Source: Gilliamella sp. App4-10 (GTDB taxonomy: Bacteria; Pseudomonadota; Gammaproteobacteria; Enterobacterales; Orbaceae). Taken from it: 48,612 nucleotides of DNA. Numbering within the stretch: the stretch's first letter is position 1; each line of letters starts with the position of its first letter. The stretch spans positions 1 through 48,612 of the forward strand of contig NZ_LZGS01000039.1 in assembly GCF_001690495.1 (NCBI RefSeq), in the 5' to 3' direction. Positions 1 through 9,740 of this stretch are shown one piece after another. A program made the position numbers and the translations under genes. The notes below the pieces were generated by a model. The model was given only the letters and a program-made list of their open reading frames with translations, ran no database searches and had not been told where the DNA came from.

Positions 1-428
<428 letters not shown>

Positions 429-595
429 ACAACTCGGAGTTGTTTTGGGGTTACGCGAGAGTTTTTAATATTCTAGGTTGACTGAGGTTGATTAAAGAAT
501 GATAAAGCAGTTTGTTCTGGATTGAGATATTGATGGTGAAGAGGTATAATATTTTATTATAGCATCATTGATGTAGAAGAAGAGAAGACAGGATA

Positions 596-714
596 TGTCT
601 GGCGGTAATAGCGCGGTGGTCCCACCTGACCCCATGCCGAACTCAGAAGTGAAACGCCGTAGTGCCGATGGTAGTGTGGGTATTACCCATGTGAGAGTAG
701 GGTGCCGCCAGACT
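596..714 (+). rRNA. rrf: 5S ribosomal RNA
   Basis: The segment is nearly identical to enterobacterial 5S rRNA. It contains GCGCGGTGGTCCCACCTGAC and CCATGCCGAACTCAGAAGTG, and its ends pair with each other (GTCTGGCGG near 597 with CCGCCAGAC ending at 713). It lies 167 bases after the 23S gene and is followed by a strong terminator, so it closes an rrn operon. End points are good to a base or two. Confidence 0.97.
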
Positions 715-730
715 TTTAAATTTAGAGAGA

Positions 731-756
731 GCCCAGCAGTGATGCTGGGCTTTTTT
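731..756 (+). terminator. rrn operon intrinsic terminator
   Basis: A perfect 8-bp stem (GCCCAGCA with TGCTGGGC, loop GTGA) is followed at once by six T residues. It lies 16 bases after the 5S gene. Confidence 0.93.
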
Positions 757-774
757 GCTTTTGGCATTTTTTTA

Positions 775-803
775 TTGACAAGATCCTTATCTTGCATCAT
801 TTT
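775..803 (+). promoter_or_regulatory. Candidate pgi promoter with inverted repeat over the -35 box
   Basis: A consensus -35 hexamer TTGACA (775-780) is followed after 17 bases by a weak -10-like CATTTT (798-803). An inverted repeat, CAAGAT-CCTT-ATCTTG (779-794), overlaps the end of the -35 box and fills most of the spacer, where a repressor could bind. The pgi start is 68 bases after the -10. The -10 is poor, so this is tentative. Confidence 0.35.
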
Positions 804-814
804 AGGCATAGCCA

Positions 815-848
815 TATTATGGCTGCAATGCTATTATGGCTGCAATGC
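815..848 (+). repeat. Two perfect tandem copies of a 17-bp unit
   Basis: The unit TATTATGGCTGCAATGC occurs at 815-831 and again at 832-848 with no mismatch. It lies in the untranslated stretch just before pgi (start 871). Confidence 0.9.
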
Positions 849-870
849 GATATTATTTAAGGAATAAATT

Positions 871-2520
871 ATGCTAAAGTCAATAGATCCAACTACTACC
901 CATTCTTGGAAATCCCTTCAAGCTAGTTATCAAAAAAATAAAGATAAAACCATTGCTCAACTTTTAAAAGAGGAGCCTAACCGAGTTGAAAAACTGAGTA
1001 TTCCTTTTGAAGATGAGTTTTTGGTTGATTTATCAAAAAATAGAGTAACACAAGAAACGCTAGAATTACTGTATAAACTTGCTGATGAATGTGATTTAAC
1101 TGGTGCGATTAATGCTATGTATAGTGGTGAAAAAATCAATCGTACAGAAAATCGGGCAGTATTACATGTTGCGTTACGTAATTTATCAAATACCCCAATT
1201 TATGTTGAAGGTAAGAATGTGATGGATGATGTTAATGCTGTCTTAGCTAAGATGGAATCATTCAGTAAAAAAATCATTAGTGGCGAATGGAAAGGTTACA
1301 CAGGTAAAGCAATTACTGATGTTGTTAATATTGGGATTGGCGGTTCAGATCTGGGTCCTCATATGATTACCGAAGCGCTACGTCCTTACAAAAATCATTT
1401 AAATATGCATTTTGTTTCAAATGTTGACGGTACACATATTGTTGAAGCTGTTAAAGGTTTAAATCCTGAAACCACTTTATTTTTAGTGGCGTCTAAAACC
1501 TTTACTACACAAGAAACCATGACTAATGCACAAACGGCACGATCATGGTTACTTGATGCGGCAAAAGACGATAAAGCGGTTGCTTTGCACTTTGTTGCAC
1601 TATCAACTAATGCAAAGGAAGTTGAAAAGTTTGGTATTGATACCGCCAATATGTTTGAATTTTGGGATTGGGTTGGTGGACGTTATTCATCTTGGTCTGC
1701 CATTGGTTTATCGATTGTGTTATCAATCGGTTTTGATAATTTCAAACAATTTCTAGCTGGTGGGCATGCTATGGATAAACACTTCCAAAGTGCGCCAATT
1801 GATAAAAATATCCCAACTTTACTGGCGTTAATTGGTATTTGGTACAACAATTTTTGTGGTGCAGAAACCGAGGCGATTTTACCTTATGATCAATATATGC
1901 ACCGTTTTGCGGCTTATTTCCAACAAGGTAATATGGAGTCAAATGGTAAGAGTGTCGATCGAAGTGGCAATAAAACACCTTATACTACCGGCCCAATTAT
2001 TTGGGGCGAACCGGGAACTAATGGTCAACATGCGTTTTATCAATTAATTCATCAAGGAACTAAACTTATTCCTTGTGATTTTATTGCTCCAGCAATTAGC
2101 CATAATCCAGTTGGTGATCATCATCCGAAATTGTTATCTAACTTTTTTGCACAAACCGAAGCTTTAGCTTTTGGTAAAACAAAAGAGCAAGTTAAACAAG
2201 AATTTATTGCTGCTGGTAAAAAACTTGACGAAGTAAACTCTGTGGTACCATTTAAAGTCTTTGATGGCAATAAGCCAACTAATTCAATATTAGTGAAAAA
2301 AATCACCCCTTATACCCTTGGTGCGTTAGTTGCCATGTATGAGCATAAGATTTTTACCCAAGGGATTATTTTAAATATCTTTAGTTTTGATCAATGGGGT
2401 GTTGAGCTTGGTAAGCAATTAGCTGGACGTATTTTATCTGAATTATCAGATAATAAACCAGTAAGTTCTCATGATGATTCAACTAATAACTTAATTAACC
2501 AATACAAAAAGTGGCGTTAA
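871..2520 (+). CDS. pgi: Glucose-6-phosphate isomerase
   Basis: Interconverts glucose 6-phosphate and fructose 6-phosphate at the entry of glycolysis, in the cytoplasm. The protein has 549 residues, the same length as E. coli Pgi, and aligns with it from end to end. The phosphate-binding stretch GIGGSDLGP is at about 155-163. The catalytic residues are present as Glu356 (GNMESNGK), His387 ([10 protein letters not shown]) and Lys515 ([12 protein letters not shown]), one position on from E. coli numbering. A start at 871 follows AAGGAATAAATT. The gene stands alone between the rrn operon and the convergent PTS operon, with which it shares a two-way terminator. Two 17-bp tandem repeats lie in its leader. 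Confidence 0.98.
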   Translation: MLKSIDPTTTHSWKSLQASYQKNKDKTIAQLLKEEPNRVEKLSIPFEDEFLVDLSKNRVTQETLELLYKLADECDLTGAINAMYSGEKINRTENRAVLHVALRNLSNTPIYVEGKNVMDDVNAVLAKMESFSKKIISGEWKGYTGKAITDVVNIGIGGSDLGPHMITEALRPYKNHLNMHFVSNVDGTHIVEAVKGLNPETTLFLVASKTFTTQETMTNAQTARSWLLDAAKDDKAVALHFVALSTNAKEVEKFGIDTANMFEFWDWVGGRYSSWSAIGLSIVLSIGFDNFKQFLAGGHAMDKHFQSAPIDKNIPTLLALIGIWYNNFCGAETEAILPYDQYMHRFAAYFQQGNMESNGKSVDRSGNKTPYTTGPIIWGEPGTNGQHAFYQLIHQGTKLIPCDFIAPAISHNPVGDHHPKLLSNFFAQTEALAFGKTKEQVKQEFIAAGKKLDEVNSVVPFKVFDGNKPTNSILVKKITPYTLGALVAMYEHKIFTQGIILNIFSFDQWGVELGKQLAGRILSELSDNKPVSSHDDSTNNLINQYKKWR

Positions 2521-2551
2521 GTAGTCTTAAAAAATAGATATGTTTTAACCT

Positions 2552-2584
2552 AAAAAACCTTCAGCCAAAACTGAAGGTTTTTTT
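2552..2584. terminator. Bidirectional terminator between pgi and crr
   Basis: Stem ACCTTCAG (2557-2564), loop CCAAAA, stem CTGAAGGT (2571-2578). It is preceded by a run of A and followed by a run of T, so it can end transcripts from pgi on the plus strand and from ptsHI-crr on the minus strand. Confidence 0.88.
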
Positions 2585-2599
2585 ATAATAATGAAATAA

Positions 2600-3103
2600 T
2601 TATTTTTTTACACGCATTATTGCAGTTTTACCTGCTTCGACAGAGCCAGATAATTTAGTTAACTCTATTACGGTTTCCATATTAGAAATAACTACAGGTG
2701 TTAATACAGATTTGGCTTTGCTTTCAAGTAGCGGTAGATCGATTTCAATAATGGTATCGCCTACTTTTACTTGTTGACCTTCTTCAGCAATTCGAGTGAA
2801 ACCTTCACCTTTTAATTCTACAGTATCAATTCCGAAATGAACAAAAAGTTCAATACCTTCATCTGATTCTATAGCAAAAGCGTGGTTGGTTTCGAAGATT
2901 TTGCCAATTTTACCACTTAATGGTGCAACAATTTTATTGCCAGAAGGTTTAATTGCTACTCCATCACCAACGATTTTTTCAGCAAAAACCACATCTGGTA
3001 CATCTTCGATTTTGACAATTTCGCCACTTAAGGGTGCAATAATTTCGATGCTGTTTTTATTATCATCAGATACTAATTGCTTAATTTTATCGAATAGACC
3101 CAT
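2600..3103 (-). CDS. crr: PTS glucose-specific EIIA component
   Basis: Cytoplasmic phosphocarrier that passes phosphate from HPr to the sugar permease and, in relatives, controls adenylate cyclase and inducer exclusion. With the start used here it has 167 residues (E. coli 169). Both active-site histidines are visible: His74 in [10 protein letters not shown] and the phosphorylated His89 in [17 protein letters not shown]. Two adjacent ATG codons exist at 3106 and 3103. I chose the second because it lies 6 bases after AGGAG, against 3 for the first, and because E. coli EIIA also begins MGLFDK. It is the last gene of ptsHI-crr, 9 bases after ptsI. Confidence 0.96.
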   Translation of the reverse strand: MGLFDKIKQLVSDDNKNSIEIIAPLSGEIVKIEDVPDVVFAEKIVGDGVAIKPSGNKIVAPLSGKIGKIFETNHAFAIESDEGIELFVHFGIDTVELKGEGFTRIAEEGQQVKVGDTIIEIDLPLLESKAKSVLTPVVISNMETVIELTKLSGSVEAGKTAIMRVKK

Positions 3104-3112
3104 CATTGTCTC

Positions 3113-4840
3113 CTAACAAATTTGCTTTTCAGCAGTATAATTTTCAATTAAATCCATAATTTCTTTTGATGTTGCTTTTTCTAGCGCAGTATTAGCAAAT
3201 TTTTTCGCTTCTTCATAATTAGTGTTGCGAATTAATTTTTTAATTTTAGGAATGGATACTGCACTCATGCTAAATTCATCAAGTCCCATGCCAAGCAATA
3301 AGATTGTGGCTCTTTCATCACCTGCAAGTTCACCACACATACCTGTCCATTTTCCTTCTTTATGAGAAGCATCTATAACATTCTTAATCAACGTTAACAC
3401 TGAAGGTGAAAATGGATTATAAAGGTGTGAAATAAGTTCATTACCACGATCAACAGCAAGCGTATATTGTGTTAAGTCATTGGTTCCGATACTAAAGAAA
3501 TCTACTTCTTTGGCTAAGTGATGTGCAATGACGGCTGCTGCAGGTGTTTCAATCATTACACCGATTTCAATATTTTTATCAAACGCTTTACCTTCGGCAT
3601 TTAATTGTTCTTTAAGAATATTGATTTCAGATTTTAATGTACGAATTTCTTCCACAGAAATAATCATTGGGAACATAATGCGTAATTTACCAAATGCTGA
3701 CGCTCGTAGAATTGCGCGTAATTGTGCATGAAGAACTTCTTTACGATCTAAACAGATACGGATTGCACGCCAGCCTAAAAATGGGTTTTCTTCTTTTGGT
3801 AAATGCATATAAGGCACATCTTTATCACCACCGATATCCATAGTACGGACAATTACGGATAAACCATTGGTTGATTCGGCCACTTCTTTATAAGCTTTAA
3901 ATTGTTCTTCTTCATCAGGATAAGCTTCACGATCCATAAATAAGAACTCCGTACGGTATAGACCAACACCTTCATAACCGTTACGTTCAGCACCTGCAAT
4001 ATCTCGCACTGTACCAATATTGCCACAAATTTCTACTTGGTGACCATCAAGCGTTACAGCCGGTAGATCTTTCAATTTAGCTAGTTCTTCTTTGTCGCTA
4101 ATATATTTAGCTTGAACTTGTTTTAACTTTTCTTGAGTGGTGTGATCTGGATTGATATAAATAGCATTATTTATAGCATCTAAAATAACAAAATCACCTT
4201 GCTTGATCTCTTGGGTGGCATTAGATGTTCCTACAATAGCTGGAATTTCTAAAGAACGAGCCATAATGGAAGTATGCGATGTACGCCCACCAGCATCAGT
4301 AATAAAACCTAATACCATCTCTAAGTTTAGCTGAGCTGTTTCAGAAGGTGTTAAGTCAGTTGCAACTAAGATACATGGTTGAGTAATAGCGCTCAAGTCA
4401 ACAATTTCAATACCTAAAATATTCTTGAGTAAACGTTTACCGATATCACGAATATCTGCTGCACGTTCTTTTAGATATTCATCATCTAGATTTTCTAGTT
4501 CTTTAGCTTGAGTTTCAAAGACAGATTGAACAGCGGCATCAGCGGTTGAATGTTTACTTTGAATACGAGAAATAACTTCTTGTTCAAGATCCTCATCTTC
4601 AAGAAGCATAATATGACCTTCAAAAATAGCCGCTTTATCTTCACCTAATGTGGTTTTTGCTCGTTCCATAATAGCATGTAGTTGTTTGCTTGATTTTTCT
4701 CGAGCTTCCTTAAAGCGCTCTATTTCAGCGTCAATCTTGTTATCAAGAATTTGCCTATTACTAATAACAATAGGCTCTTCTTTTAATAATAGCGCTTTAG
4801 CAAAAGCGATACCTGGGGAAACAAGTGTACCTGATACCAT
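3113..4840 (-). CDS. ptsI: PTS enzyme I, phosphoenolpyruvate-protein phosphotransferase
   Basis: Takes phosphate from phosphoenolpyruvate and transfers it to HPr, the first step of sugar uptake by the PTS. It has 575 residues, exactly the E. coli length. The phosphorylated His189 lies in [13 protein letters not shown] and the catalytic Cys in [13 protein letters not shown] near residue 502. The PEP-binding barrel shows [12 protein letters not shown] and [13 protein letters not shown]. The start is ATG with an AGG about 9 bases upstream. It lies between ptsH (52-base gap) and crr (9-base gap) on the same strand, the classic ptsHI-crr order. Confidence 0.98.
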   Translation of the reverse strand: MVSGTLVSPGIAFAKALLLKEEPIVISNRQILDNKIDAEIERFKEAREKSSKQLHAIMERAKTTLGEDKAAIFEGHIMLLEDEDLEQEVISRIQSKHSTADAAVQSVFETQAKELENLDDEYLKERAADIRDIGKRLLKNILGIEIVDLSAITQPCILVATDLTPSETAQLNLEMVLGFITDAGGRTSHTSIMARSLEIPAIVGTSNATQEIKQGDFVILDAINNAIYINPDHTTQEKLKQVQAKYISDKEELAKLKDLPAVTLDGHQVEICGNIGTVRDIAGAERNGYEGVGLYRTEFLFMDREAYPDEEEQFKAYKEVAESTNGLSVIVRTMDIGGDKDVPYMHLPKEENPFLGWRAIRICLDRKEVLHAQLRAILRASAFGKLRIMFPMIISVEEIRTLKSEINILKEQLNAEGKAFDKNIEIGVMIETPAAAVIAHHLAKEVDFFSIGTNDLTQYTLAVDRGNELISHLYNPFSPSVLTLIKNVIDASHKEGKWTGMCGELAGDERATILLLGMGLDEFSMSAVSIPKIKKLIRNTNYEEAKKFANTALEKATSKEIMDLIENYTAEKQIC

Positions 4841-4892
4841 AACATTTAATCCTTATTCAATTTTAAAACCGTTCATAGCTAATTGGGAGTTA

Positions 4893-5150
4893 TTATTCCA
4901 ACTCAGGAATTAATTTTACTAAATGGGCAACTGCTTCTTTTTCGTCTTCACCTTCGGCAGAAATAGTAATAGTTGTGCCTTGTGATAAGCCTAATGTTTG
5001 TAATTTAAATAGACTTTTAGCACTAGCACTTTTGCCATTAGATGTGACAGTGATTTCTGCATTAAAGTTTTTTGCTTCTTTCACAAATTGCGCAGCAGGG
5101 CGGGTATGAAGACCGTTAGATGCAGTAATAGTTACATCTTGTTTGTACAT
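4893..5150 (-). CDS. ptsH: Phosphocarrier protein HPr
   Basis: Small cytoplasmic carrier that moves phosphate from enzyme I to the EIIA proteins. It has 85 residues, the family length. The phosphorylated His15 is in NGLHTRPAA. Ser46 is present in SAKSLFKLQ, although gammaproteobacterial HPr is not usually regulated through it. A strong GGGAG lies 8 bases before the ATG. First gene of the ptsHI-crr operon. A short GC-containing hairpin (GCCT-TTC-AGGC, about 5203-5213) followed by GGTTTTTATTT lies in its leader. It is too weak to call an attenuator. Confidence 0.98.
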   Translation of the reverse strand: MYKQDVTITASNGLHTRPAAQFVKEAKNFNAEITVTSNGKSASAKSLFKLQTLGLSQGTTITISAEGEDEKEAVAHLVKLIPELE

Positions 5151-5222
5151 ATTATTTTACTCCCAAAAATATTGTTATTTCAGTGACCAATATAAATAAA
5201 AACCGCCTGAAAGGCTAGTAAG

Positions 5223-5250
5223 ATTTCATAGATCTTTTATATTAAGTCAA
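5223..5250 (-). promoter_or_regulatory. Candidate promoter of ptsHI-crr
   Basis: On the minus strand TTGACT (5250-5245) is followed after 16 bases by TGAAAT (5228-5223), a 4 of 6 match to a -10 box, about 73 bases before ptsH. The surrounding DNA is so AT-rich that chance matches are likely. Confidence 0.28.
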
Positions 5251-5288
5251 TCGTATTAGTTATAATTTATAAAGATAGCTATATTTTA

Positions 5289-5621
5289 TTAGTATCGGTA
5301 GATACGAGTGACTTTATCACTGCATTTTTTAAATTCTACCTGTCCATGGATTCCATGTTTTATATTTTCAAAAACGATTTCTTCACTACCTTCAAGTTGT
5401 GATGCGCGGATCTCTTCTCTGCAGAAAGTTTCAAATCGTTGTAGTTCTTGTGCACTAGTACCTAATGTATAATTTTTAGGTAAATCTTTGCTGGTTACAT
5501 TGGTATGTATTTTATCTTGCACATCAAGGATAATTACGCCTTTATTCGATAAAAACGAGCTACAGGAGGTTAATGAGAATGTTAATCCTGCAAGAAATAA
5601 TAGTTGCAGAGACAATTGCAT
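5289..5621 (-). CDS. Small predicted lipoprotein of unknown function
   Basis: I do not recognise this family. Read from the internal ATG at 5621 the protein has 110 residues and begins with a lipoprotein signal, MQLSLQLLFLAGLTFSLTSC, whose lipobox LTSC puts the lipidated Cys at about residue 20. The open frame extends 25 residues further upstream, but that extension would bury the signal peptide, so I reject the longer start. The mature part is polar and has two further cysteines (FCREE and FKKCSDK) that could form a periplasmic disulfide. It stands alone between ptsH and ygfB, divergent from ygfB. Confidence 0.7.
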   Translation of the reverse strand: MQLSLQLLFLAGLTFSLTSCSSFLSNKGVIILDVQDKIHTNVTSKDLPKNYTLGTSAQELQRFETFCREEIRASQLEGSEEIVFENIKHGIHGQVEFKKCSDKVTRIYRY

Positions 5622-5766
5622 AATAAATCCAACAATATTCAAAATAATTCCTTTATAAAGCACAGTAACCTGTTTATTATTTATAATTATATACAAATTA
5701 TATACTAATAATTGAAGAAAGTGCAGAGTACATTTTTTCGTGATGTAACAAGATTAGGGGAATTTT

Positions 5767-6309
5767 ATGTCAGATACTATTAATTACGACGAATTTAATC
5801 GTTTACTAATCCAGAATAAAATAGGTATTACCGCAGCCGAATTGCATGGTTTTCTTTCAGGTATATTAGCTGGAGGTAATTATGATGAAAGCTGGCGGCC
5901 ATTGGTTGAAGATATGTTAAATAATGGTGAAAAAATGCCAGCATCATTAGATGAGAAAATTAGTCAACTTTATACGATTATTAAGCAACAGTTCTTTGAT
6001 GAAGATTTTAGCTTTCAATTATTAATCAGTGACAAAGATTTATATTCACAGCTTGATGATTTAGTCGGCTGGATAAATCATTTCTTACTTGGTATTGGTC
6101 TTGTACAACCTAAAATTAATTATATCAAAGGCGATGTGGGCGAAGCGATTTATGACCTACGGCAAATTGTTAAACTGGGTTATGATGAAACTGAAGATCA
6201 ACAAGAGCTTGGTTTTGCTTTTGAAGAGATTAAAGAGTATGTTCGCATCACTTCTATGCTATGTTTTGATGAATTTAATGAGTCAGATATCATCCCAACA
6301 ATCCATTAA
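5767..6309 (+). CDS. ygfB: YgfB/YecA family protein (UPF0149)
   Basis: A 180-residue cytoplasmic protein of the UPF0149 family. It aligns with E. coli YgfB along its length (ITAAELHGFLSGILAGG near residue 21, LVGWINHFLLGIGL near residue 98, and a C-terminal EYVRI). Its biochemical role is not established, although it sits upstream of pepP in many gammaproteobacteria. The start is ATG after AGGGGAA. It is followed 27 bases later by pepP on the same strand, so the two are probably cotranscribed. Unlike the E. coli locus there is no ubiH-ubiI after pepP. Confidence 0.93.
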   Translation: MSDTINYDEFNRLLIQNKIGITAAELHGFLSGILAGGNYDESWRPLVEDMLNNGEKMPASLDEKISQLYTIIKQQFFDEDFSFQLLISDKDLYSQLDDLVGWINHFLLGIGLVQPKINYIKGDVGEAIYDLRQIVKLGYDETEDQQELGFAFEEIKEYVRITSMLCFDEFNESDIIPTIH

Positions 6310-6336
6310 TAATTATACATTTTCAAGGTCATTACA

Positions 6337-7656
6337 ATGATAAACACTGATATCAAAACAGAACTTTTTGCACGTCGAGAAAGATTATTAGCGCAAATGG
6401 TGCCAAATAGTATTGCGCTTTTTTTTGCAGCTCCTGAAGCCGCGCGTAGTAATGACACCCATTATCCATATCGGCAAAATAGCGATTTTTGGTATTTTAC
6501 GCTTTTTGCCGAGCCAGAAGCCGTTTTTGCTGTGGTGAAACAAAATGATAATACGCCTAGATATGTATTATTTAATCGTAAAAAAGATGCACTTGCAGAA
6601 ACATGGACTGGTTACCGTTTAGGTCAACAAGCCGCATTAGGCGCAATTTGGGTTGATAAGGCGCATCCCTTTGATGAGATAGAAACAATATTACCCGATT
6701 TATTAAATGGCAAAACGGCGATTTATCATGCCGATCAACAGTATGCCTATGCCGATAAAATTGTTGATAGTGCCATGCGTATTTTACGACAAGGTAGCCG
6801 AATGAATCTTTCTGCCCCCAACAGCATGATTGATTGGCGACCGATAGTCCATGAAATGCGTATGTTTAAATCAGATTTTGAAATCAAAATTTTACGCCAA
6901 GCTTGTGAAATTAGTGCGCAAGCCCATGTTAGAGCGATGCAAAAGTGTAAACCATTAATGTTTGAATACCAACTAGAAGCTGAAATCTTACACGAATTTG
7001 CTTGGCATGGAGCACGCTTTCCATCTTATAACACTATTGTTGGCGGCGGTAATAATGGTTGTATTTTACATTATGAAAATAATAGTGAGCAGCTAAAGGA
7101 TGGAGATTTAGTTTTGATTGATGCTGGGTGTGAATACCAATACTATGCAGGTGATATTACTCGCACTTTTCCTGTTAATGGTCAATTTAGCCAAGCTCAA
7201 CGTGAGATTTATGACATAGTGTTAGCAGCGCAATATCAAGCGATTCAATTATTTAAGCCCGGTACATCAATCATGGAAGTGAATAATCATGTGGTCAGAA
7301 CGATGGTAGCAGGTTTAATTAAATTAGGCATTATGCATGGTGATGTGGAAACGTTAATTGCCAATAAAGATTACACTGCATTTTATATGCATGGTTTAGG
7401 ACATTGGCTAGGCATAGATGTGCATGATGTTGGTAGTGGTCGAGATCGTATTTTAGCGCCAGGGATGGTATTAACCGTTGAACCCGGACTCTATATTAAT
7501 CAAGACGCAGATGTACCTGCACAATATAAAGGCATTGGTATTCGGATTGAAGATAATATCTTAATTACTGAGACAGGAAATGACGTGTTGACGAGTAATG
7601 TACCTAAAGATCCGTATCAAATTGAACAATTGATGGCAAACACACTTACTCATTAG
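6337..7656 (+). CDS. pepP: Xaa-Pro aminopeptidase
   Basis: Removes the N-terminal residue from peptides whose second residue is proline, using a two-metal (manganese) centre in the cytoplasm. It has 439 residues (E. coli 441). The five pita-bread metal ligands can all be placed: Asp262 (LIDAGCEY), Asp273 (AGDITRTF), His356 (GLGHWLGIDVHD), Glu382 (VEPGLYI) and Glu405 (GIRIEDN). The N-terminal aminopeptidase-P domain covers about residues 1-170. AAGG lies 8 bases before the ATG. It follows ygfB closely and converges on tonB, with only 68 bases between and no obvious terminator. Confidence 0.97.
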   Translation: MINTDIKTELFARRERLLAQMVPNSIALFFAAPEAARSNDTHYPYRQNSDFWYFTLFAEPEAVFAVVKQNDNTPRYVLFNRKKDALAETWTGYRLGQQAALGAIWVDKAHPFDEIETILPDLLNGKTAIYHADQQYAYADKIVDSAMRILRQGSRMNLSAPNSMIDWRPIVHEMRMFKSDFEIKILRQACEISAQAHVRAMQKCKPLMFEYQLEAEILHEFAWHGARFPSYNTIVGGGNNGCILHYENNSEQLKDGDLVLIDAGCEYQYYAGDITRTFPVNGQFSQAQREIYDIVLAAQYQAIQLFKPGTSIMEVNNHVVRTMVAGLIKLGIMHGDVETLIANKDYTAFYMHGLGHWLGIDVHDVGSGRDRILAPGMVLTVEPGLYINQDADVPAQYKGIGIRIEDNILITETGNDVLTSNVPKDPYQIEQLMANTLTH

Positions 7657-7724
7657 TTACGCTATTGCTGTAATTTCTTAAACAGAAGTTATGGCTCTTT
7701 TGTTGTTGTCTATATCTCTCGTTA

Positions 7725-8486
7725 TTAATTCAAACTAATTGATTTATTGCGGTTAAAAATAATTTTTATTTTCAGGTCTTTGGCCGCAATTGGCTTATAT
7801 TTCCATGTTTTCATGGCATTAATCACGGAACGATTAAAAATATTATTAGGTTTTGCTTCTATAATTCGAATATTTTCAACTCGTCCATCACTGTTTACAT
7901 CAAATAGCGCGACTACATAACCCTCCAAGCGCATATCTAGCGCTCGGCGTGGGTATTCAGGTTGGTTGCGCCGAATTGGCAAAGGATTACCAGAATATTG
8001 ACGATTATCTGAAATCTGCGGTGCTACAGCAGTGTTAGCAACCTTGTCGCTAATCACTTCTTGTCTAACTTGTTGACGTGATGCTTTTTGAGCAGGAGGA
8101 CGCTTTTTCTTTTGTTTTGGTTCTTCTTTAACAACTTTAGGCTCAATAACAGGTTTAATGGGAAGTTCTTCGATTAGTTTGTTATCAATCTGTTCGCTAT
8201 TTTCCACGCCTGGAATTTCGGGGGTATTTTCTACTAATGATTGTTTTGGTGCAGCTAATTGTGAGATATCGACCATAATAGCTTTAATCGAATTATCACC
8301 TGCATCAACAACAATGTTTTTAGCAAACAAGGCGGAACTAAAGAGCAGTGCAAATAAGACAAGATGCGACAGTACAGATACCGATGTACATGCATAGGCA
8401 TTTATAGGTTGTTTTTTCGTCGGACACAAAGGGACCTTGGTATCATCTATGTCTATATCAAAGTTAATCTTCATAATAATAATCAT
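7725..8486 (-). CDS. tonB: TonB-like energy transducer
   Basis: Couples the proton gradient of the inner membrane, through ExbB-ExbD, to outer-membrane receptors for iron complexes. The protein has 253 residues. After about 30 cytoplasmic residues comes one membrane segment, SVSVLSHLVLFALLFSSAL. This keeps the Ser-xxx-His pair (SVLSH) that TonB needs to respond to the proton motive force. Next come a Pro/Lys-rich periplasmic spacer (EPKQKKKRPPAQK) and a C-terminal TonB box (YPRRALDMRLEGYV then MKTWKYKP). exbBD are not in the window. An in-frame ATG 12 bases downstream (8474) is an alternative start, and neither has a clear ribosome site. A Fur-like site lies just upstream. Confidence 0.9.
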   Translation of the reverse strand: MIIIMKINFDIDIDDTKVPLCPTKKQPINAYACTSVSVLSHLVLFALLFSSALFAKNIVVDAGDNSIKAIMVDISQLAAPKQSLVENTPEIPGVENSEQIDNKLIEELPIKPVIEPKVVKEEPKQKKKRPPAQKASRQQVRQEVISDKVANTAVAPQISDNRQYSGNPLPIRRNQPEYPRRALDMRLEGYVVALFDVNSDGRVENIRIIEAKPNNIFNRSVINAMKTWKYKPIAAKDLKIKIIFNRNKSISLN

Positions 8487-8512
8487 TTTTAACTTAAGGT
8501 CAGCATTCTAAA

Positions 8513-8527
8513 TGAAAATGCTTATCA
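8513..8527. promoter_or_regulatory. Fur-like operator between tonB and ispB
   Basis: TGAAAATGCTTATCA fits the 7-1-7 Fur pattern TGATAAT-N-ATTATCA with two mismatches. It lies 27 bases upstream of the longer tonB start, where Fur would be expected. A second partial match, ATAATAATAATCATT, covers the tonB start itself (about 8473-8487). This points to iron repression of tonB. ispB, which reads the other way, probably starts too far downstream to matter. Confidence 0.6.
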
Positions 8528-8628
8528 TTTGTAGTGTTTTTTGAAATATGATAGATGACACCTTGTTGCTTCATGATATTTATCAGATAATAGAAAGTAA
8601 ATATCTGTTATTTATAATGGTTAGGCTG

Positions 8629-9615
8629 ATGAATACTGCGTCAATGAATCAAATACTCGATCTTGTTAAAGAAGATTTAATCAAAGTGAATCAAGCAATA
8701 CAAGCAGAACTGAGTTCTGATGTGGCTTTGATCAATCAGTTAGGCAATTACATCATTAGTAGTGGTGGAAAGCGCATACGCCCAGTAATCGCGTTGTTAA
8801 TTGCCAAAGCACTTAACTATCAAGGCGATAAACATATTATTACCGCGGCTTTTATTGAATTTATTCATACAGCAACCTTATTGCATGATGATGTTGTTGA
8901 TGAGTCAGATTTACGCCGTGGCAAATCAACCGCCAATGCACTTTTTGGCAATGCCGCTAGTGTACTGGTTGGCGATTATATCTATACTCGCTCTTTTCAA
9001 ATGATGGTGCGTACTGAATCTTTTAAAGTATTGACGATTATGTCGGCGGCAACCAATGTGATTGCTGAAGGTGAGGTACAACAGTTAATTAATTGTAACG
9101 ATCCCGATATCACTAAAGAACAATATTTAGAAGTGATTTATCGCAAAACAGCTCGTTTATTCGAGGCAACTTCGCATTCGGCTGCGGTGCTAGCTGGTGC
9201 AAATAAAGAGCAAGAGTTGGCTTTACAGGAATATGGCAAATATCTAGGCACAGCCTTTCAAATCATTGATGATTTACTGGATTATAGCGCCGATAGTAAT
9301 GAAAAATTAGGTAAAAATTTAGGGGACGATCTGAATGAAGGTAAACCCACTTTACCGCTTTTACATGCTATGCACCACACTAAAAATGCCCAAGATGCGG
9401 CATTAATTCGTCAAGCAATAGAGCAAGGTAATGGTCGACCATTGTTAGACCGCATTTTAAACATTATGGACGAATGTGGTTCGCTAGATTTTACGTTACA
9501 AACCGCTCAAAAAGAAGCGCAAAAAGCATTTGACGTTATTGCCATTTTACCTGATTCGCCTTATAAACAAGCGTTACAAGATCTTGCCTTATTGTCAGTA
9601 AAAAGAGAAAACTAA
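8629..9615 (+). CDS. ispB: Octaprenyl diphosphate synthase
   Basis: Builds the long prenyl side chain of ubiquinone and menaquinone from isopentenyl diphosphate. With the ATG at 8629 the protein has 328 residues (E. coli 323). The first aspartate-rich motif is LLHDDVVDESDLRRG, the second is QIIDDLLDYSAD, and SGGKRIRP binds the diphosphate. The open frame runs upstream to 8548, but that would add 27 residues absent from relatives. The chosen ATG follows TTAGG. rplU-rpmA, divergent from ispB in E. coli, are absent here and tonB takes that place. A long hairpin made by a dispersed repeat follows the stop. Confidence 0.95.
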   Translation: MNTASMNQILDLVKEDLIKVNQAIQAELSSDVALINQLGNYIISSGGKRIRPVIALLIAKALNYQGDKHIITAAFIEFIHTATLLHDDVVDESDLRRGKSTANALFGNAASVLVGDYIYTRSFQMMVRTESFKVLTIMSAATNVIAEGEVQQLINCNDPDITKEQYLEVIYRKTARLFEATSHSAAVLAGANKEQELALQEYGKYLGTAFQIIDDLLDYSADSNEKLGKNLGDDLNEGKPTLPLLHAMHHTKNAQDAALIRQAIEQGNGRPLLDRILNIMDECGSLDFTLQTAQKEAQKAFDVIAILPDSPYKQALQDLALLSVKREN

Positions 9616-9641
9616 CTTACCAATGTGCCAATAAATCAATA

Positions 9642-9676
9642 AAACCATGCGTTTTTTATACTAAAACGCATGGTTT
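9642..9676. terminator. 14-bp hairpin after ispB
   Basis: AAACCATGCGTTTT (9642-9655) pairs perfectly with AAAACGCATGGTTT (9663-9676) around the 7-base loop TTATACT. It lies 26 bases after the ispB stop and may end that transcript, though no run of T follows. Most of it coincides with a copy of the dispersed 41-bp repeat. Confidence 0.6.
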
Positions 9677-9693
9677 CCTGAAACTTCTTGTCA
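9653..9693 (-). repeat. Dispersed 41-bp intergenic repeat, copy 1
   Basis: Read on the minus strand this has the core TTTCAGGAAAC followed by TTTTAGTATAAAAA, and it aligns without gaps to copies at 12710 and 26384. It overlaps the hairpin after ispB. The centre GTTTC-AG-GAAAC is itself a perfect inverted repeat. Confidence 0.8.
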
Positions 9694-9740
9694 TGAGTTT
9701 TATATACAATAACTTCAAACTTCAATTAAGGTAATTATTT

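Noticed and set aside
429..595. Possible tRNA in the 23S-5S spacer
   Set aside because: No TTC-type T arm, anticodon stem or acceptor stem could be assembled. The gap looks like an ordinary processing spacer.
595..867. 90-residue plus-strand frame and a 107-residue minus-strand frame over the 5S gene
   Set aside because: Both lie over the 5S rRNA and its terminator and have no family match.
5203..5213. Attenuator-like hairpin in the ptsH leader
   Set aside because: The stem is only four base pairs with a three-base loop, too weak for a confident terminator or attenuator.
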